From positions 1 through 6,180 of the forward strand of contig JAGLWO010000402.1 in the NCBI GenBank assembly GCA_023133395.1: DNA of 6,180 bases, written 5' to 3'. A program made the translations under genes and the position numbers. Position 1 is the stretch's first letter, and each line of letters opens with the position of its first letter. The notes under the pieces were generated by a model that did no database searches, was not told the origin of the DNA, and saw only the letters and a program-made list of their open reading frames with translations. Source of the stretch: Candidatus Cloacimonadota bacterium (GTDB lineage: Bacteria; Cloacimonadota; Cloacimonadia; Cloacimonadales; TCS61). Shown here in pieces: positions 1 to 6,180 of the stretch.

Positions 1-977
1 TTTGACAAAACAACATCGTTAATCCCGAAATTAATGAATAGATATGGGGAAGAAGTATTAGAAAGAAATTTAGAATCGGGAAATTTCTCCTTAATGAATT
101 TGGTTAGTAAATTGTGATTTAGTTTTAATGTTATTCTAATATCCTCCTGAGCTTTTAAACCCTCTTTTGATAGAGCTTTAATTGCAACTCTTTGAGAAAT
201 ATAAGGAGCACAGGTACAGATATATTGATGAACCACTGTGATTGGTTTAATAAGTTCAGGATGATTTGAAATAGCCCAACCAATCCGCCAGCCTGTCATG
301 CATAGGGATTTTGACAATCCTGATATAACAATTATTTTCCCTTTAAGATTCAAAAAAGTGTCCTGTTTTTTTTCTAAAAATAAATCTCGATACACTTCAT
401 CTACAACGATTAAAATATCATTTTCTATACAAGTTTTAATGATAAAATTTATTTCATCACTTTTATAACAGATGCCAAGGGGATTAGAAGGATTATTAAG
501 AATTACCATTTTCGTTTTTGAAGAAATTTTCTGAATGAAAGAATCCTTTTTCAACTCGAAGTTATTTTCTGGGTCAAGATCAAAATAAACAGGTATTCCA
601 CCCACTATTTGAATAATTGTTTTATAAGCTAAAAAAGTTGGATTTGCAATGAGGATTTCATCACCAGGATTTATAAAACTGAATGATGTAGCAAAGATTG
701 CTTCTTCTGCACCAACGGTCACGCAAACATTATCAGGAATAGATTTATTATAGTAACCTGAAATTGCTTCTCTCAGTTCTCTCAAACCTGCAGTGGAAGT
801 GTAATTAATATCTCCTTCTTCAAGTATTTCTTGAGCATAATCTGTTAATATTTTAGGAGTTGGAAATTGAATCTCACCCAATCCAAGGTTAATAGAATCT
901 ACAGGAGCTTTATCAAAGATTTTTCGTATCTCAGATTTTTCGATGTTTTTAATTCTATCTGCTAAATAATTTTCCAT
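1..977 (-). CDS. PLP-dependent class I/II aminotransferase, probably the diaminopimelate-pathway enzyme (C-terminus cut by window edge)
   Basis: This is a fold-type I, PLP-dependent aminotransferase. It shows 325 full codons from ATG at 975-977 and stays open through base 1, so perhaps 50-70 C-terminal residues are missing. Visible family marks, in order: INLGLGE near residues 29-35, YTSTAGLRELREAI at 59-72, NNPSNPLG at 161-168 (cofactor-contacting Asn), DEVY at 193-196 (Asp pairing with the pyridine nitrogen), and SGLSKS...GWRIGW at 219-234 with Lys223 as the expected Schiff-base lysine. HQY...C..ISQ follows, a pattern I recall from the PatA-like subgroup. No Shine-Dalgarno is evident. The start follows the dapD stop with no gap, so translation is probably coupled. 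Adjacency to dapD suggests N-succinyl-LL-diaminopimelate aminotransferase (DapC role), cytoplasmic, glutamate as amino donor. That substrate is inferred from context; an aspartate or other aminotransferase cannot be excluded. All key residues are intact in the visible part. Confidence 0.9.
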   Translation of the reverse strand, partial: MENYLADRIKNIEKSEIRKIFDKAPVDSINLGLGEIQFPTPKILTDYAQEILEEGDINYTSTAGLRELREAISGYYNKSIPDNVCVTVGAEEAIFATSFSFINPGDEILIANPTFLAYKTIIQIVGGIPVYFDLDPENNFELKKDSFIQKISSKTKMVILNNPSNPLGICYKSDEINFIIKTCIENDILIVVDEVYRDLFLEKKQDTFLNLKGKIIVISGLSKSLCMTGWRIGWAISNHPELIKPITVVHQYICTCAPYISQRVAIKALSKEGLKAQEDIRITLKLNHNLLTKFIKEKFPDSKFLSNTSSPYLFINFGINDVVLS

Positions 978-980
978 CTA
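975..980 (-). other. Zero-gap stop/start junction (TAG|ATG) between dapD and the aminotransferase
   Basis: Read on the minus strand, the dapD stop TAG (978-980) is followed directly by the aminotransferase ATG (975-977). The preceding 25 or so bases, inside the dapD 3' end, hold no clear AGGAGG-like site. A ribosome finishing dapD would be placed on the next start, so the layout favours coupled translation of the two proteins. The coupling itself is inferred. Confidence 0.75.
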
Positions 981-1775
981 TCTGAGTTCAGTTTCAAGAG
1001 TTACTGAAATTTCACTTTTTTCATCGCGGTATTTGATAATTATTGAGCAATATACAGAAAATTCAGGGTTGGATTTAAGAGGTCGTGTACCTGGAATTAC
1101 AACAGCTCTTTCAGGAATGATTACAGATTTTCCTGCTTCTTTTTTCAAATAGTATTTATTCACAGCATCATAAACTGGAGTTCCGGAAGTTAAAATTACA
1201 CCTGCAGCTATAATAGCCTGTGATTTCACAATCACACCTTCGTAAATGCCGCAATTTCCTCCGATGAAAACATCATCTTCGATTATTACTGGATTTGCTC
1301 CGATAGGTTCTAAAACACCTCCCAGTTGAGATGCAGCACTCAAATGAACATTTTTTCCAACCTGAGCACAGGTCCCAACTAAGGCATGAGAATCTATCAT
1401 CGAACCATCACCGATATATGCTCCCACATTTATGTACATAGGAGGCATCATAACTACATTTTTTCCAATATAAGATCCATCTCGTATAGAGGACCCACCT
1501 GGAACCAGACGAATATCATCTCTATTTTGAAAATCCTGCAGGGGAAAGGTTTCCTTATCCTGGAAAGGTCCCATTTTAACAATTTTTCCCATCCTGAAGC
1601 CAACAAGAATTCCTTTCTTTACCCAAGCGTTGGTTCGCCATTCCCTGTCGATACATTCTGCAGCACGGATTTCACCTGAATTTAATGCTTGTTTGAATTC
1701 GTTGAATGTATCAAAGTCAGACTGAGAAAACTCCTTTTTATTATGAATTTCGATAATTTTGTTTTTTAAATTCAT
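978..1775 (-). CDS. dapD: 2,3,4,5-tetrahydropyridine-2,6-dicarboxylate N-succinyltransferase (DapD)
   Basis: DapD transfers succinyl from succinyl-CoA to tetrahydrodipicolinate, the committed step of the succinylase branch leading to meso-diaminopimelate (peptidoglycan) and lysine. It is a cytoplasmic trimer in characterised homologues. The protein has 265 residues, close to the 274 of E. coli DapD. An alpha-helical N-terminal part (about 1-90, with ECIDREWRTNAWVKKGIL at 40-57) precedes a hexapeptide-repeat left-handed beta-helix at about 95-205. Diagnostic stretches are SMIDSHALVGTCAQVGKNVH at 125-144, GGVLEPIGANPVIIEDDVF at 152-170, GIYEGVIV at 176-183 and VVIPGTRP at 225-232. Asp128 and Glu179 align by eye with the catalytic Asp and Glu of E. 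coli DapD. Where the E. coli enzyme has D-T-W after the Asp, this one has D-S-H. The ATG is backed by a good ribosome binding site. The gene lies 32 bases after uvrA and abuts an aminotransferase, which supports the pathway assignment. Confidence 0.96.
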   Translation of the reverse strand: MNLKNKIIEIHNKKEFSQSDFDTFNEFKQALNSGEIRAAECIDREWRTNAWVKKGILVGFRMGKIVKMGPFQDKETFPLQDFQNRDDIRLVPGGSSIRDGSYIGKNVVMMPPMYINVGAYIGDGSMIDSHALVGTCAQVGKNVHLSAASQLGGVLEPIGANPVIIEDDVFIGGNCGIYEGVIVKSQAIIAAGVILTSGTPVYDAVNKYYLKKEAGKSVIIPERAVVIPGTRPLKSNPEFSVYCSIIIKYRDEKSEISVTLETELR

Positions 1776-1779
1776 GTTT

Positions 1780-1788
1780 CTTCCTTTT
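1780..1788 (-). promoter_or_regulatory. Ribosome binding site of dapD
   Basis: On the minus strand AAAAGGAAG ends four bases before the dapD ATG. Its purine-rich AGGAAG core supports this start codon. It sits inside the 32-base uvrA-dapD gap, where I see no hairpin followed by a T tract. dapD is therefore probably read through from uvrA. Confidence 0.75.
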
Positions 1789-1807
1789 GTTCCTTATTTT
1801 CTCTTAA

Positions 1808-4633
1808 TTAACCTAAGACCTTCTTCAAAAACTTCCCTGTATAAGATTTCTTGTTTTCTACAACTTTTTCAGGAGTTCCTTTAGCAACAATTTTACCTCC
1901 CTCATCTCCACCTTCAGGTCCAAGGTCGATGATATAATCAGCACATTTAATTACGTCAAGATTATGTTCGATTACGATTACAGTATTACCCATAGAAACC
2001 AGTCTTTGAAGTACTTTAAGAAGCTTTTTGATATCGTCGAAATGAAGTCCTGTAGTAGGTTCATCCAGGATGTAAAGCGTTTGACCAGTGCTTGTTTTAC
2101 TCAATTCTCGGGAAAGTTTTATTCTTTGAGCTTCACCGCCGGATAATGTTGTGGATGGTTGTCCTAGTTTAATATATTCCAATCCCACTTCATTCAATGT
2201 TTGGAGTTTTTTCGCAATTTTGGGAATATTGGTGAACAATTCCATAGCTTCCTGTACATCTAGATTTAAAATTTCTGAAATATTTTTACCTTTGTATTTC
2301 ACAGCAAGTGTTTCTTTATTGTAACGTTTGCCTTTGCAAACTTCACAAGTCACATAGATATCTGGTAGGAAGTGCATTTCGATTTGCTTTACACCAGCTC
2401 CACCACAGGCTTCACAACGTCCACCTCTAACATTAAAAGAGAATCTTCCAGGTTTATATCCCCGTAATTTTGAAGCAGGAAGCTGGGTAAGAAGATTTCG
2501 AATGGGGTCGAAAAGTTTTGTATAAGTAGCTGGATTTGAACGTGGAGTTCTTCCTATAGGCTGTTGGTTTATGTTTATAACCTTATCAAAATGTTCATAC
2601 CCGATTATTTGTTCATATCTACCTTGTTTAATATTTGAACGATTCAGTTTATTTGCCATAGCAGGAAAAAGTATCTGGTTTATCAATGAACTCTTCCCGG
2701 AACCGGAAACTCCAGTAATGCAGGTAAATAGACCAACCGGGATTTCAACATTGATTTTTTTCAGGTTATTTTGAGAAGCACTTTGTATTATCAGTTTTCT
2801 CAGGTCAGGTTTTAATCTTTGTTCAGGATATTCTATAGTCAGCTTTTTTGCCAGGTATTGACCTGTAAGAGATTTCTTTGATTTCAGAATATTCTCTAGA
2901 TTACCCTGAAAAACTATTTCACCACCATAAATTCCAGCTCCGGGACCAAAATCCAATATCTGGTCTGCTGAACGAATCATTCCTTCGTCATGTTCAACTA
3001 CGATAACGGTGTTTCCTAGATCACGAAGGTGAAGAAGCATTCTGATCAATCTGCGGTTATCCCTCTGATGCAAACCAATACTGGGTTCATCAAGAATATA
3101 CATCACTCCCACAAGACTGCTTCCTATCTGACTTGCCAGTCTTATTCTCTGAGATTCACCACTTGATAATGTAGGAGCTTTTCTATCCATTGTAAGATAA
3201 TGAAGACCTACATTCACAAGAAAAGAAAGACGGTTTTTTATCTCCTTGAGAACTTCTTCAGCAATAATTTGATCGTTACCAGTTAAATGCAAATTTTCAA
3301 AGAAGTCTATCGCTTGAGAAACCGGCATTTTTACTATCTCATCAATAGATGTTCCATTTATTCTAACAGCTAAACTACCTTTTCTAAGTTTTTTACCATT
3401 ACATTCGGAGCAAGGTTTATTACCAATAAATTGAAGATAATACCTCCGCATATATTCAGAACTGGTTTCATTCATTCTGCGACGAAGTGTGGGAATGATT
3501 CCCTCATAGTGCGAGAAGAACGTTCCTGAACCTATATTTGAATTCCATTCAAACTTTATCCTGTGTCCTCTGGAACCATATAGGATAAGCTCTTGAATAC
3601 TTTTTGGAAGCTCATCCCAGGGTGTCCACAATGAAAAATCGTATTCCCTGCTGATTGCCAAGAGCTTTTTAATTCTCCAGCTTGTTCTTTTTTTGCTCAT
3701 AACACCCCATGGGGTTACTGCTCCATCCATTATCGAAAGGGTTTTATCCTGTACTATAAGGTCCTGGTCAAATTCCAATTTAGTACCAAGACCATTACAA
3801 GCAGGACACATACCAATAGGACTATTAAAAGAAAAATGCTGAGGAGTCAGCTCTGGATAACCGATCCCGCACTTTGGGCAGGAATTTGCTTCGGAAAGGT
3901 TTTCAGTTCTCTTTTTACCTATAAAATCCATTTTAATAAATCCGTCTGTAAGCCGAAGTGCAGTTTCCACAGAATCCATTAAACGCCCATGAATTCCCTT
4001 CTTCAAAACAAGTCTATCAACAACAATATCGATAGTATGTTTACTTTTTTTATCAAGCTGAATATCCTCGGATAGCTCACGCATAACACCGTTGATCATA
4101 ACACGTACAAAACCTTCGTTACGGGCTTCTTCTAGTTCTTCTTTGTGTTCACCCTTCCTATTTTGAACTATTGGTGCTAATATCTGGATTCTTGTTTTTT
4201 CAGGATTTTTTAGAATATGATCGACCATCTGGTCAATTGTCTGAGAGCCAACCTCATCACCACAATTGTAACAATATTGCTTTCCAATCCGTGCATATAA
4301 AATCCTGAGGTAATCATAGATCTCTGTAATTGTTCCAACAGTTGAACGAGGATTTTTACTGGCTGCTTTTTGTTCTATCGAGATTGCAGGAGAAAGTCCT
4401 TCTATATAATCGATCTTTGGCTTCTCCATCTGACCAAGAAATTGACGAGCATAGGCAGAAAGAGATTCTACATACCTGCGTTGTCCTTCAGCATAAAGAG
4501 TATCAAAAGCTAAAGATGATTTGCCAGAGCCAGATACACCTGTTATTACTATTAGTTTATTTCGAGGAATTTTTACATCTATATTTTTTAGATTATGCTC
4601 TTGAGCTCCTTTGATGTAAATATTGGTTTTCAT
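1808..4633 (-). CDS. uvrA: Excinuclease ABC subunit A (UvrA)
   Basis: UvrA is the damage-sensing ABC-type ATPase of nucleotide excision repair. It works as a dimer, scans DNA with UvrB, then leaves UvrB at the lesion for UvrC to incise. This copy has 941 residues, the usual length (E. coli 940). First nucleotide-binding half: Walker A GVSGSGKSS at 32-40, signature LSSGESQR at 489-496, Walker B YILDEPS at 512-518, VVEHD at 545-549. Second half: Walker A GVSGSGKSS at 641-649, signature LSGGEAQR at 830-837, Walker B YILDEPT at 854-860, VIEH at 887-890. Zinc-finger cysteines are 252/255/276/279 and 740/743/763/766; the latter match the E. coli numbering. Extra CxxC pairs occur at 121/124 and 408/411. 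The UvrB-binding region should be about 130-245. No frameshift or lost motif is seen. I see no E. coli-type (CTGT...ACAG) or Bacillus-type (GAAC...GTTC) LexA box upstream, and no convincing promoter hexamers in the AT-rich leader. Confidence 0.99.
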   Translation of the reverse strand: MKTNIYIKGAQEHNLKNIDVKIPRNKLIVITGVSGSGKSSLAFDTLYAEGQRRYVESLSAYARQFLGQMEKPKIDYIEGLSPAISIEQKAASKNPRSTVGTITEIYDYLRILYARIGKQYCYNCGDEVGSQTIDQMVDHILKNPEKTRIQILAPIVQNRKGEHKEELEEARNEGFVRVMINGVMRELSEDIQLDKKSKHTIDIVVDRLVLKKGIHGRLMDSVETALRLTDGFIKMDFIGKKRTENLSEANSCPKCGIGYPELTPQHFSFNSPIGMCPACNGLGTKLEFDQDLIVQDKTLSIMDGAVTPWGVMSKKRTSWRIKKLLAISREYDFSLWTPWDELPKSIQELILYGSRGHRIKFEWNSNIGSGTFFSHYEGIIPTLRRRMNETSSEYMRRYYLQFIGNKPCSECNGKKLRKGSLAVRINGTSIDEIVKMPVSQAIDFFENLHLTGNDQIIAEEVLKEIKNRLSFLVNVGLHYLTMDRKAPTLSSGESQRIRLASQIGSSLVGVMYILDEPSIGLHQRDNRRLIRMLLHLRDLGNTVIVVEHDEGMIRSADQILDFGPGAGIYGGEIVFQGNLENILKSKKSLTGQYLAKKLTIEYPEQRLKPDLRKLIIQSASQNNLKKINVEIPVGLFTCITGVSGSGKSSLINQILFPAMANKLNRSNIKQGRYEQIIGYEHFDKVININQQPIGRTPRSNPATYTKLFDPIRNLLTQLPASKLRGYKPGRFSFNVRGGRCEACGGAGVKQIEMHFLPDIYVTCEVCKGKRYNKETLAVKYKGKNISEILNLDVQEAMELFTNIPKIAKKLQTLNEVGLEYIKLGQPSTTLSGGEAQRIKLSRELSKTSTGQTLYILDEPTTGLHFDDIKKLLKVLQRLVSMGNTVIVIEHNLDVIKCADYIIDLGPEGGDEGGKIVAKGTPEKVVENKKSYTGKFLKKVLG

Positions 4634-4640
4634 TTTTATT

Positions 4641-4645
4641 CCCCA
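4641..4645 (-). promoter_or_regulatory. Ribosome binding site of uvrA
   Basis: On the minus strand TGGGG (4641-4645), extended by AA, lies seven bases before the ATG at 4631-4633. The spacing suits a Shine-Dalgarno element and supports this start. The protein opening MKTNIYIKGAQEHNLKNI is also typical of the UvrA N-terminus. Confidence 0.6.
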
Positions 4646-4726
4646 TAAATAATTAAAGTGAATAATATTGACTTCTTATTAGAATCTACCATAATAAATA
4701 ATATGTCTTTGCGTCCATTCTCCGTA

Positions 4727-4746
4727 GTCCCGAAAGCGTTCGGGAC
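4727..4746. other. Perfect 8-bp hairpin with 4-base loop
   Basis: The arms GTCCCGAA (4727-4734) and TTCGGGAC (4739-4746) are exact inverted complements around the loop AGCG. With five G-C pairs in eight, it is the strongest stem-loop noted in the window. It lies 93 bases upstream of the uvrA start and 106 bases past the DUF2723 stop. It might mark the 3' end of that transcript by limiting exonuclease decay, or act as a rho-dependent or atypical terminator. Both roles are inferred. Confidence 0.7.
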
Positions 4747-4751
4747 GAAGG

Positions 4752-4769
4752 ATGAAAGGTTTCTTTCAT
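4752..4769. other. Perfect 7-bp hairpin with 4-base loop
   Basis: The arms ATGAAAG (4752-4758) and CTTTCAT (4763-4769) are exact inverted complements around GTTT (plus strand). It starts only five bases after the neighbouring 8-bp hairpin and has the same loop length. The pairing is mostly A-T, so it is the weaker of the two. It is probably a part of the same structured element. Confidence 0.6.
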
Positions 4770-4852
4770 GGTAATTCCCACGAAGCAATCACTAGAGAAG
4801 AGGTCTAAAGTAACAAATCATCCAACTTGATGTCATTAACAATTTCAATGGT

Positions 4853-6180
4853 TTACTCTTCCAATCTATCAATATATACTTGTACAGCTACAGAATCCTG
4901 AAAGGGTTTAATTTTTTTAAGAAGATCAATTCCCTTATCGTATTCTTTTGTATAAACTGCAGCCTGGAATATAACCTGAACAAGGTTTTTATCTGTTCGA
5001 TTGTAAAATATCGCATTTTCAAGATACTCAAATCCTTGTTCACTCGAATCTCTTTCAAATAAATGGAATGCAGCTTCCGAATATAATTGGGAAAGACCAT
5101 AATAAAATCTGCTTTTATTTTCTATGAAATCGATTGCTTTTTTCATGTATTTTATGGCGTTTACATAATCCCTTTTAGAATGAGCATACTGCGAAGTTTT
5201 CATAAATCCTGCACCGTAATTGTTCAATAATCTACGCATATTTTTATCTTTGTAGATTGTTTTATCCATAATTCCACGGTAGGAATAAACCGAATCTATA
5301 TTAGTAACAAGTTTATCCATATCGAACTGGTTCTTACCTCTTATAGAAACCAGCCTATCCACCATTCCCTCATTACGAAGATATTCTTCAAAACCAATTG
5401 CATCAGGTGCTGTAACAGCAAAATATATGGGACGCTTACCAAAATTATCTTTGATGATTTGAATTACTGCCAGGTCTTTTACATAAAGTATGGTTCCTTT
5501 TTTGAAGGTTATAGTAAACATATCATCAGGATCAACTCCTTTGATAGTCAGTGGAGTATCTTTGTAAACTTGTTTCGGATAGAGTGCTGAAGCAGGGTTT
5601 TCCTGGCAGAGATCTATATGTTTATCCGGTATATTGAATTCAACACCTTCATGATCACGAAGCTGTTTTATGTACCACGGAGTGTTCAACAGACTCAGAT
5701 TTGCAATTGTTACATCCTTTCTGATCCCCCTGCATTGTTCATTTTTAAAAGCCATTGCCCGGGCGATTTTCTGTTTAGTGATTTCAGTTGGTTTTACATC
5801 TTCTTTATAGATAATACCTTCCACATCTGATGGTTGACCTTCTTTTGAGGGGGGTATATATTCTTTTGCTTTAGGATCATATACTGCCTGAGCATACCAG
5901 ACAGGAAAAGTATCATTATCTCCGTTAGTAAATATAATGGAGTTTTCTTCAACACTGTTCAAAATATTCTGTCCGTAATCAAGTGCTATATACTCTCTGG
6001 AACGATCGTGAATAAAATACTGTGACGCAAAATTTATACAAGGTAAGGCAATTACAATTGCTGCAACAATATAACACAGGGTCTTACCTTTCTTTCTGGC
6101 AAAATCTATCAAAGCTATTGAGCCAAAAGCCATCCACACAGTCCAGAAATTATAGGCAGTAACATAGAAATAATCACGAT
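4853..6180 (-). CDS. C-terminal part of a DUF2723 (TMEM260-like) GT-C-type membrane protein with TPR-like tail; N-terminus beyond window
   Basis: The frame is open through the right edge. 441 codons are visible, and the GTG at 6137-6139 is an internal valine, not a start. The first visible residues, RDYFYVTAYNFWTVWMAFGS, fit a conserved segment that I recall from DUF2723 proteins at the last membrane helices. A second hydrophobic helix (about 33-54 of the visible part, TLCYIVAAIVIALPCINFAS) follows. Next is the family hallmark NGDNDTFPVWYAQ (85-97) and, after an unusually long spacer, GIRKDVTIANLSLLNTPWYI (151-170). Residues from about 317 on are helical and TPR-like (YVNAIKYMKKAI, EYLENAIFYN). 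DUF2723 contains polytopic, predicted GT-C glycosyltransferases; the human relative TMEM260 is a protein O-mannosyltransferase. The catalytic N-terminal domain is outside the window, so activity cannot be judged. The soluble part is probably periplasmic. The family call is strong; sugar and acceptor are unknown. Confidence 0.88.
   Translation of the reverse strand, partial: RDYFYVTAYNFWTVWMAFGSIALIDFARKKGKTLCYIVAAIVIALPCINFASQYFIHDRSREYIALDYGQNILNSVEENSIIFTNGDNDTFPVWYAQAVYDPKAKEYIPPSKEGQPSDVEGIIYKEDVKPTEITKQKIARAMAFKNEQCRGIRKDVTIANLSLLNTPWYIKQLRDHEGVEFNIPDKHIDLCQENPASALYPKQVYKDTPLTIKGVDPDDMFTITFKKGTILYVKDLAVIQIIKDNFGKRPIYFAVTAPDAIGFEEYLRNEGMVDRLVSIRGKNQFDMDKLVTNIDSVYSYRGIMDKTIYKDKNMRRLLNNYGAGFMKTSQYAHSKRDYVNAIKYMKKAIDFIENKSRFYYGLSQLYSEAAFHLFERDSSEQGFEYLENAIFYNRTDKNLVQVIFQAAVYTKEYDKGIDLLKKIKPFQDSVAVQVYIDRLEE

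Larger units (their letters stand above)
4705..4790. repeat. Structured, repeat-like intergenic element between uvrA and the DUF2723 gene
   Basis: This 86-base stretch is visibly richer in G+C than the very AT-rich bases on either side and holds two perfect hairpins placed side by side. On the plus strand it opens with GTCTTTGCG and ends with CGAAGCAATC. Those ends resemble the GTCATTGCG ... CGAAGCAATC ends of short dispersed intergenic repeats that I recall from many bacterial genomes. The ends can pair weakly (TTGC at 4709-4712 with GCAA at 4785-4788), so a three-armed fold is possible. Only one copy lies in this window, so its repetitive nature is inferred, not seen. No T tract follows either hairpin in either direction, so it is not a standard intrinsic terminator. 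Confidence 0.5.

Noticed and set aside
1386..1679. 97-codon plus-strand reading frame opposite dapD
   Set aside because: It lies wholly antisense to a well-conserved dapD. Its product is low-complexity His/Ile/Phe-rich and matches no family that I recognise.
4330..4614. 94-codon plus-strand reading frame opposite the uvrA 5' end, and shorter ones at 1964-2146 and 2571-2774
   Set aside because: All are antisense shadows of uvrA. They show no recognisable protein features.
4669..4697. Plus-strand sigma70-like pair TTGACT, 17-base spacer, ATAATA
   Set aside because: It would drive transcription antisense to the DUF2723 gene, with no plus-strand gene to serve. In such AT-rich sequence a match like this is expected by chance.
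4727..4769. Rho-independent terminator for the DUF2723 gene
   Set aside because: The hairpins are real, but no run of T follows either one in the minus direction (or the plus). They also lie 84-126 bases past the stop codon.
4888..5100. Short reading frames overlapping the DUF2723 gene (4888-5100 minus, 4880-5062 plus, 5618-5830 plus)
   Set aside because: They are alternate frames inside a long conserved coding region and have no independent support.
6137..6139. GTG as the start of the DUF2723 gene
   Set aside because: The frame stays open upstream to the window edge and encodes RDYFYVTAYNFWT, which fits family sequence upstream of this codon. The GTG is an internal valine.
1..6180. A mobile, defence or otherwise new multi-gene system
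   Set aside because: All four genes belong to known families with housekeeping roles or widespread membrane functions. There are no transposase, integrase, tRNA, direct-repeat or CRISPR signs.

Overview
The window is AT-rich bacterial chromosomal DNA with four genes, all on the minus strand and read from high to low coordinates. They are the 3' part of a DUF2723/TMEM260-type membrane protein (4853 to beyond 6180), a complete uvrA (1808-4633), a complete dapD (978-1775), and the 5' part of a PLP-dependent aminotransferase (977 running off the left edge). The DUF2723 protein, with its conserved GDNDTFP motif and TPR-like tail, together with the AT-rich coding and the succinylase diaminopimelate route, suggests a Gram-negative member of the Bacteroidota/FCB assemblage. 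That placement rests on recalled family distribution and cannot be fixed to a lineage from this sequence alone.

Layout by region. Bases 1-980: an aminotransferase lacking its C-terminus, whose ATG follows the dapD stop codon with no base in between. Bases 978-1775: dapD, a left-handed beta-helix tetrahydrodipicolinate N-succinyltransferase. Bases 1776-1807: a 32-base gap carrying the dapD ribosome binding site. Bases 1808-4633: uvrA, full length and intact. Bases 4634-4852: the only sizeable intergenic region (219 bases). It holds an AT-rich uvrA leader and a GC-richer, structured, repeat-like element with two adjacent perfect hairpins. Bases 4853-6180: the C-terminal 441 codons of the DUF2723 protein, open through the right edge.

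Functionally, dapD and the adjoining aminotransferase fit consecutive steps of diaminopimelate/lysine synthesis: succinylation of tetrahydrodipicolinate, then transamination. uvrA is the damage-recognition ATPase of nucleotide excision repair and is probably co-transcribed with them, although the functions are unrelated. The DUF2723 gene is probably a separate unit, since 219 bases lie between it and uvrA.

I found no mobile element, CRISPR array, RNA gene or new defence or biosynthetic system. The window is mostly ordinary housekeeping sequence. The items most worth a second look are the structured intergenic element at 4705-4790 and an apparent insertion in the conserved extracytoplasmic region of the DUF2723 protein.
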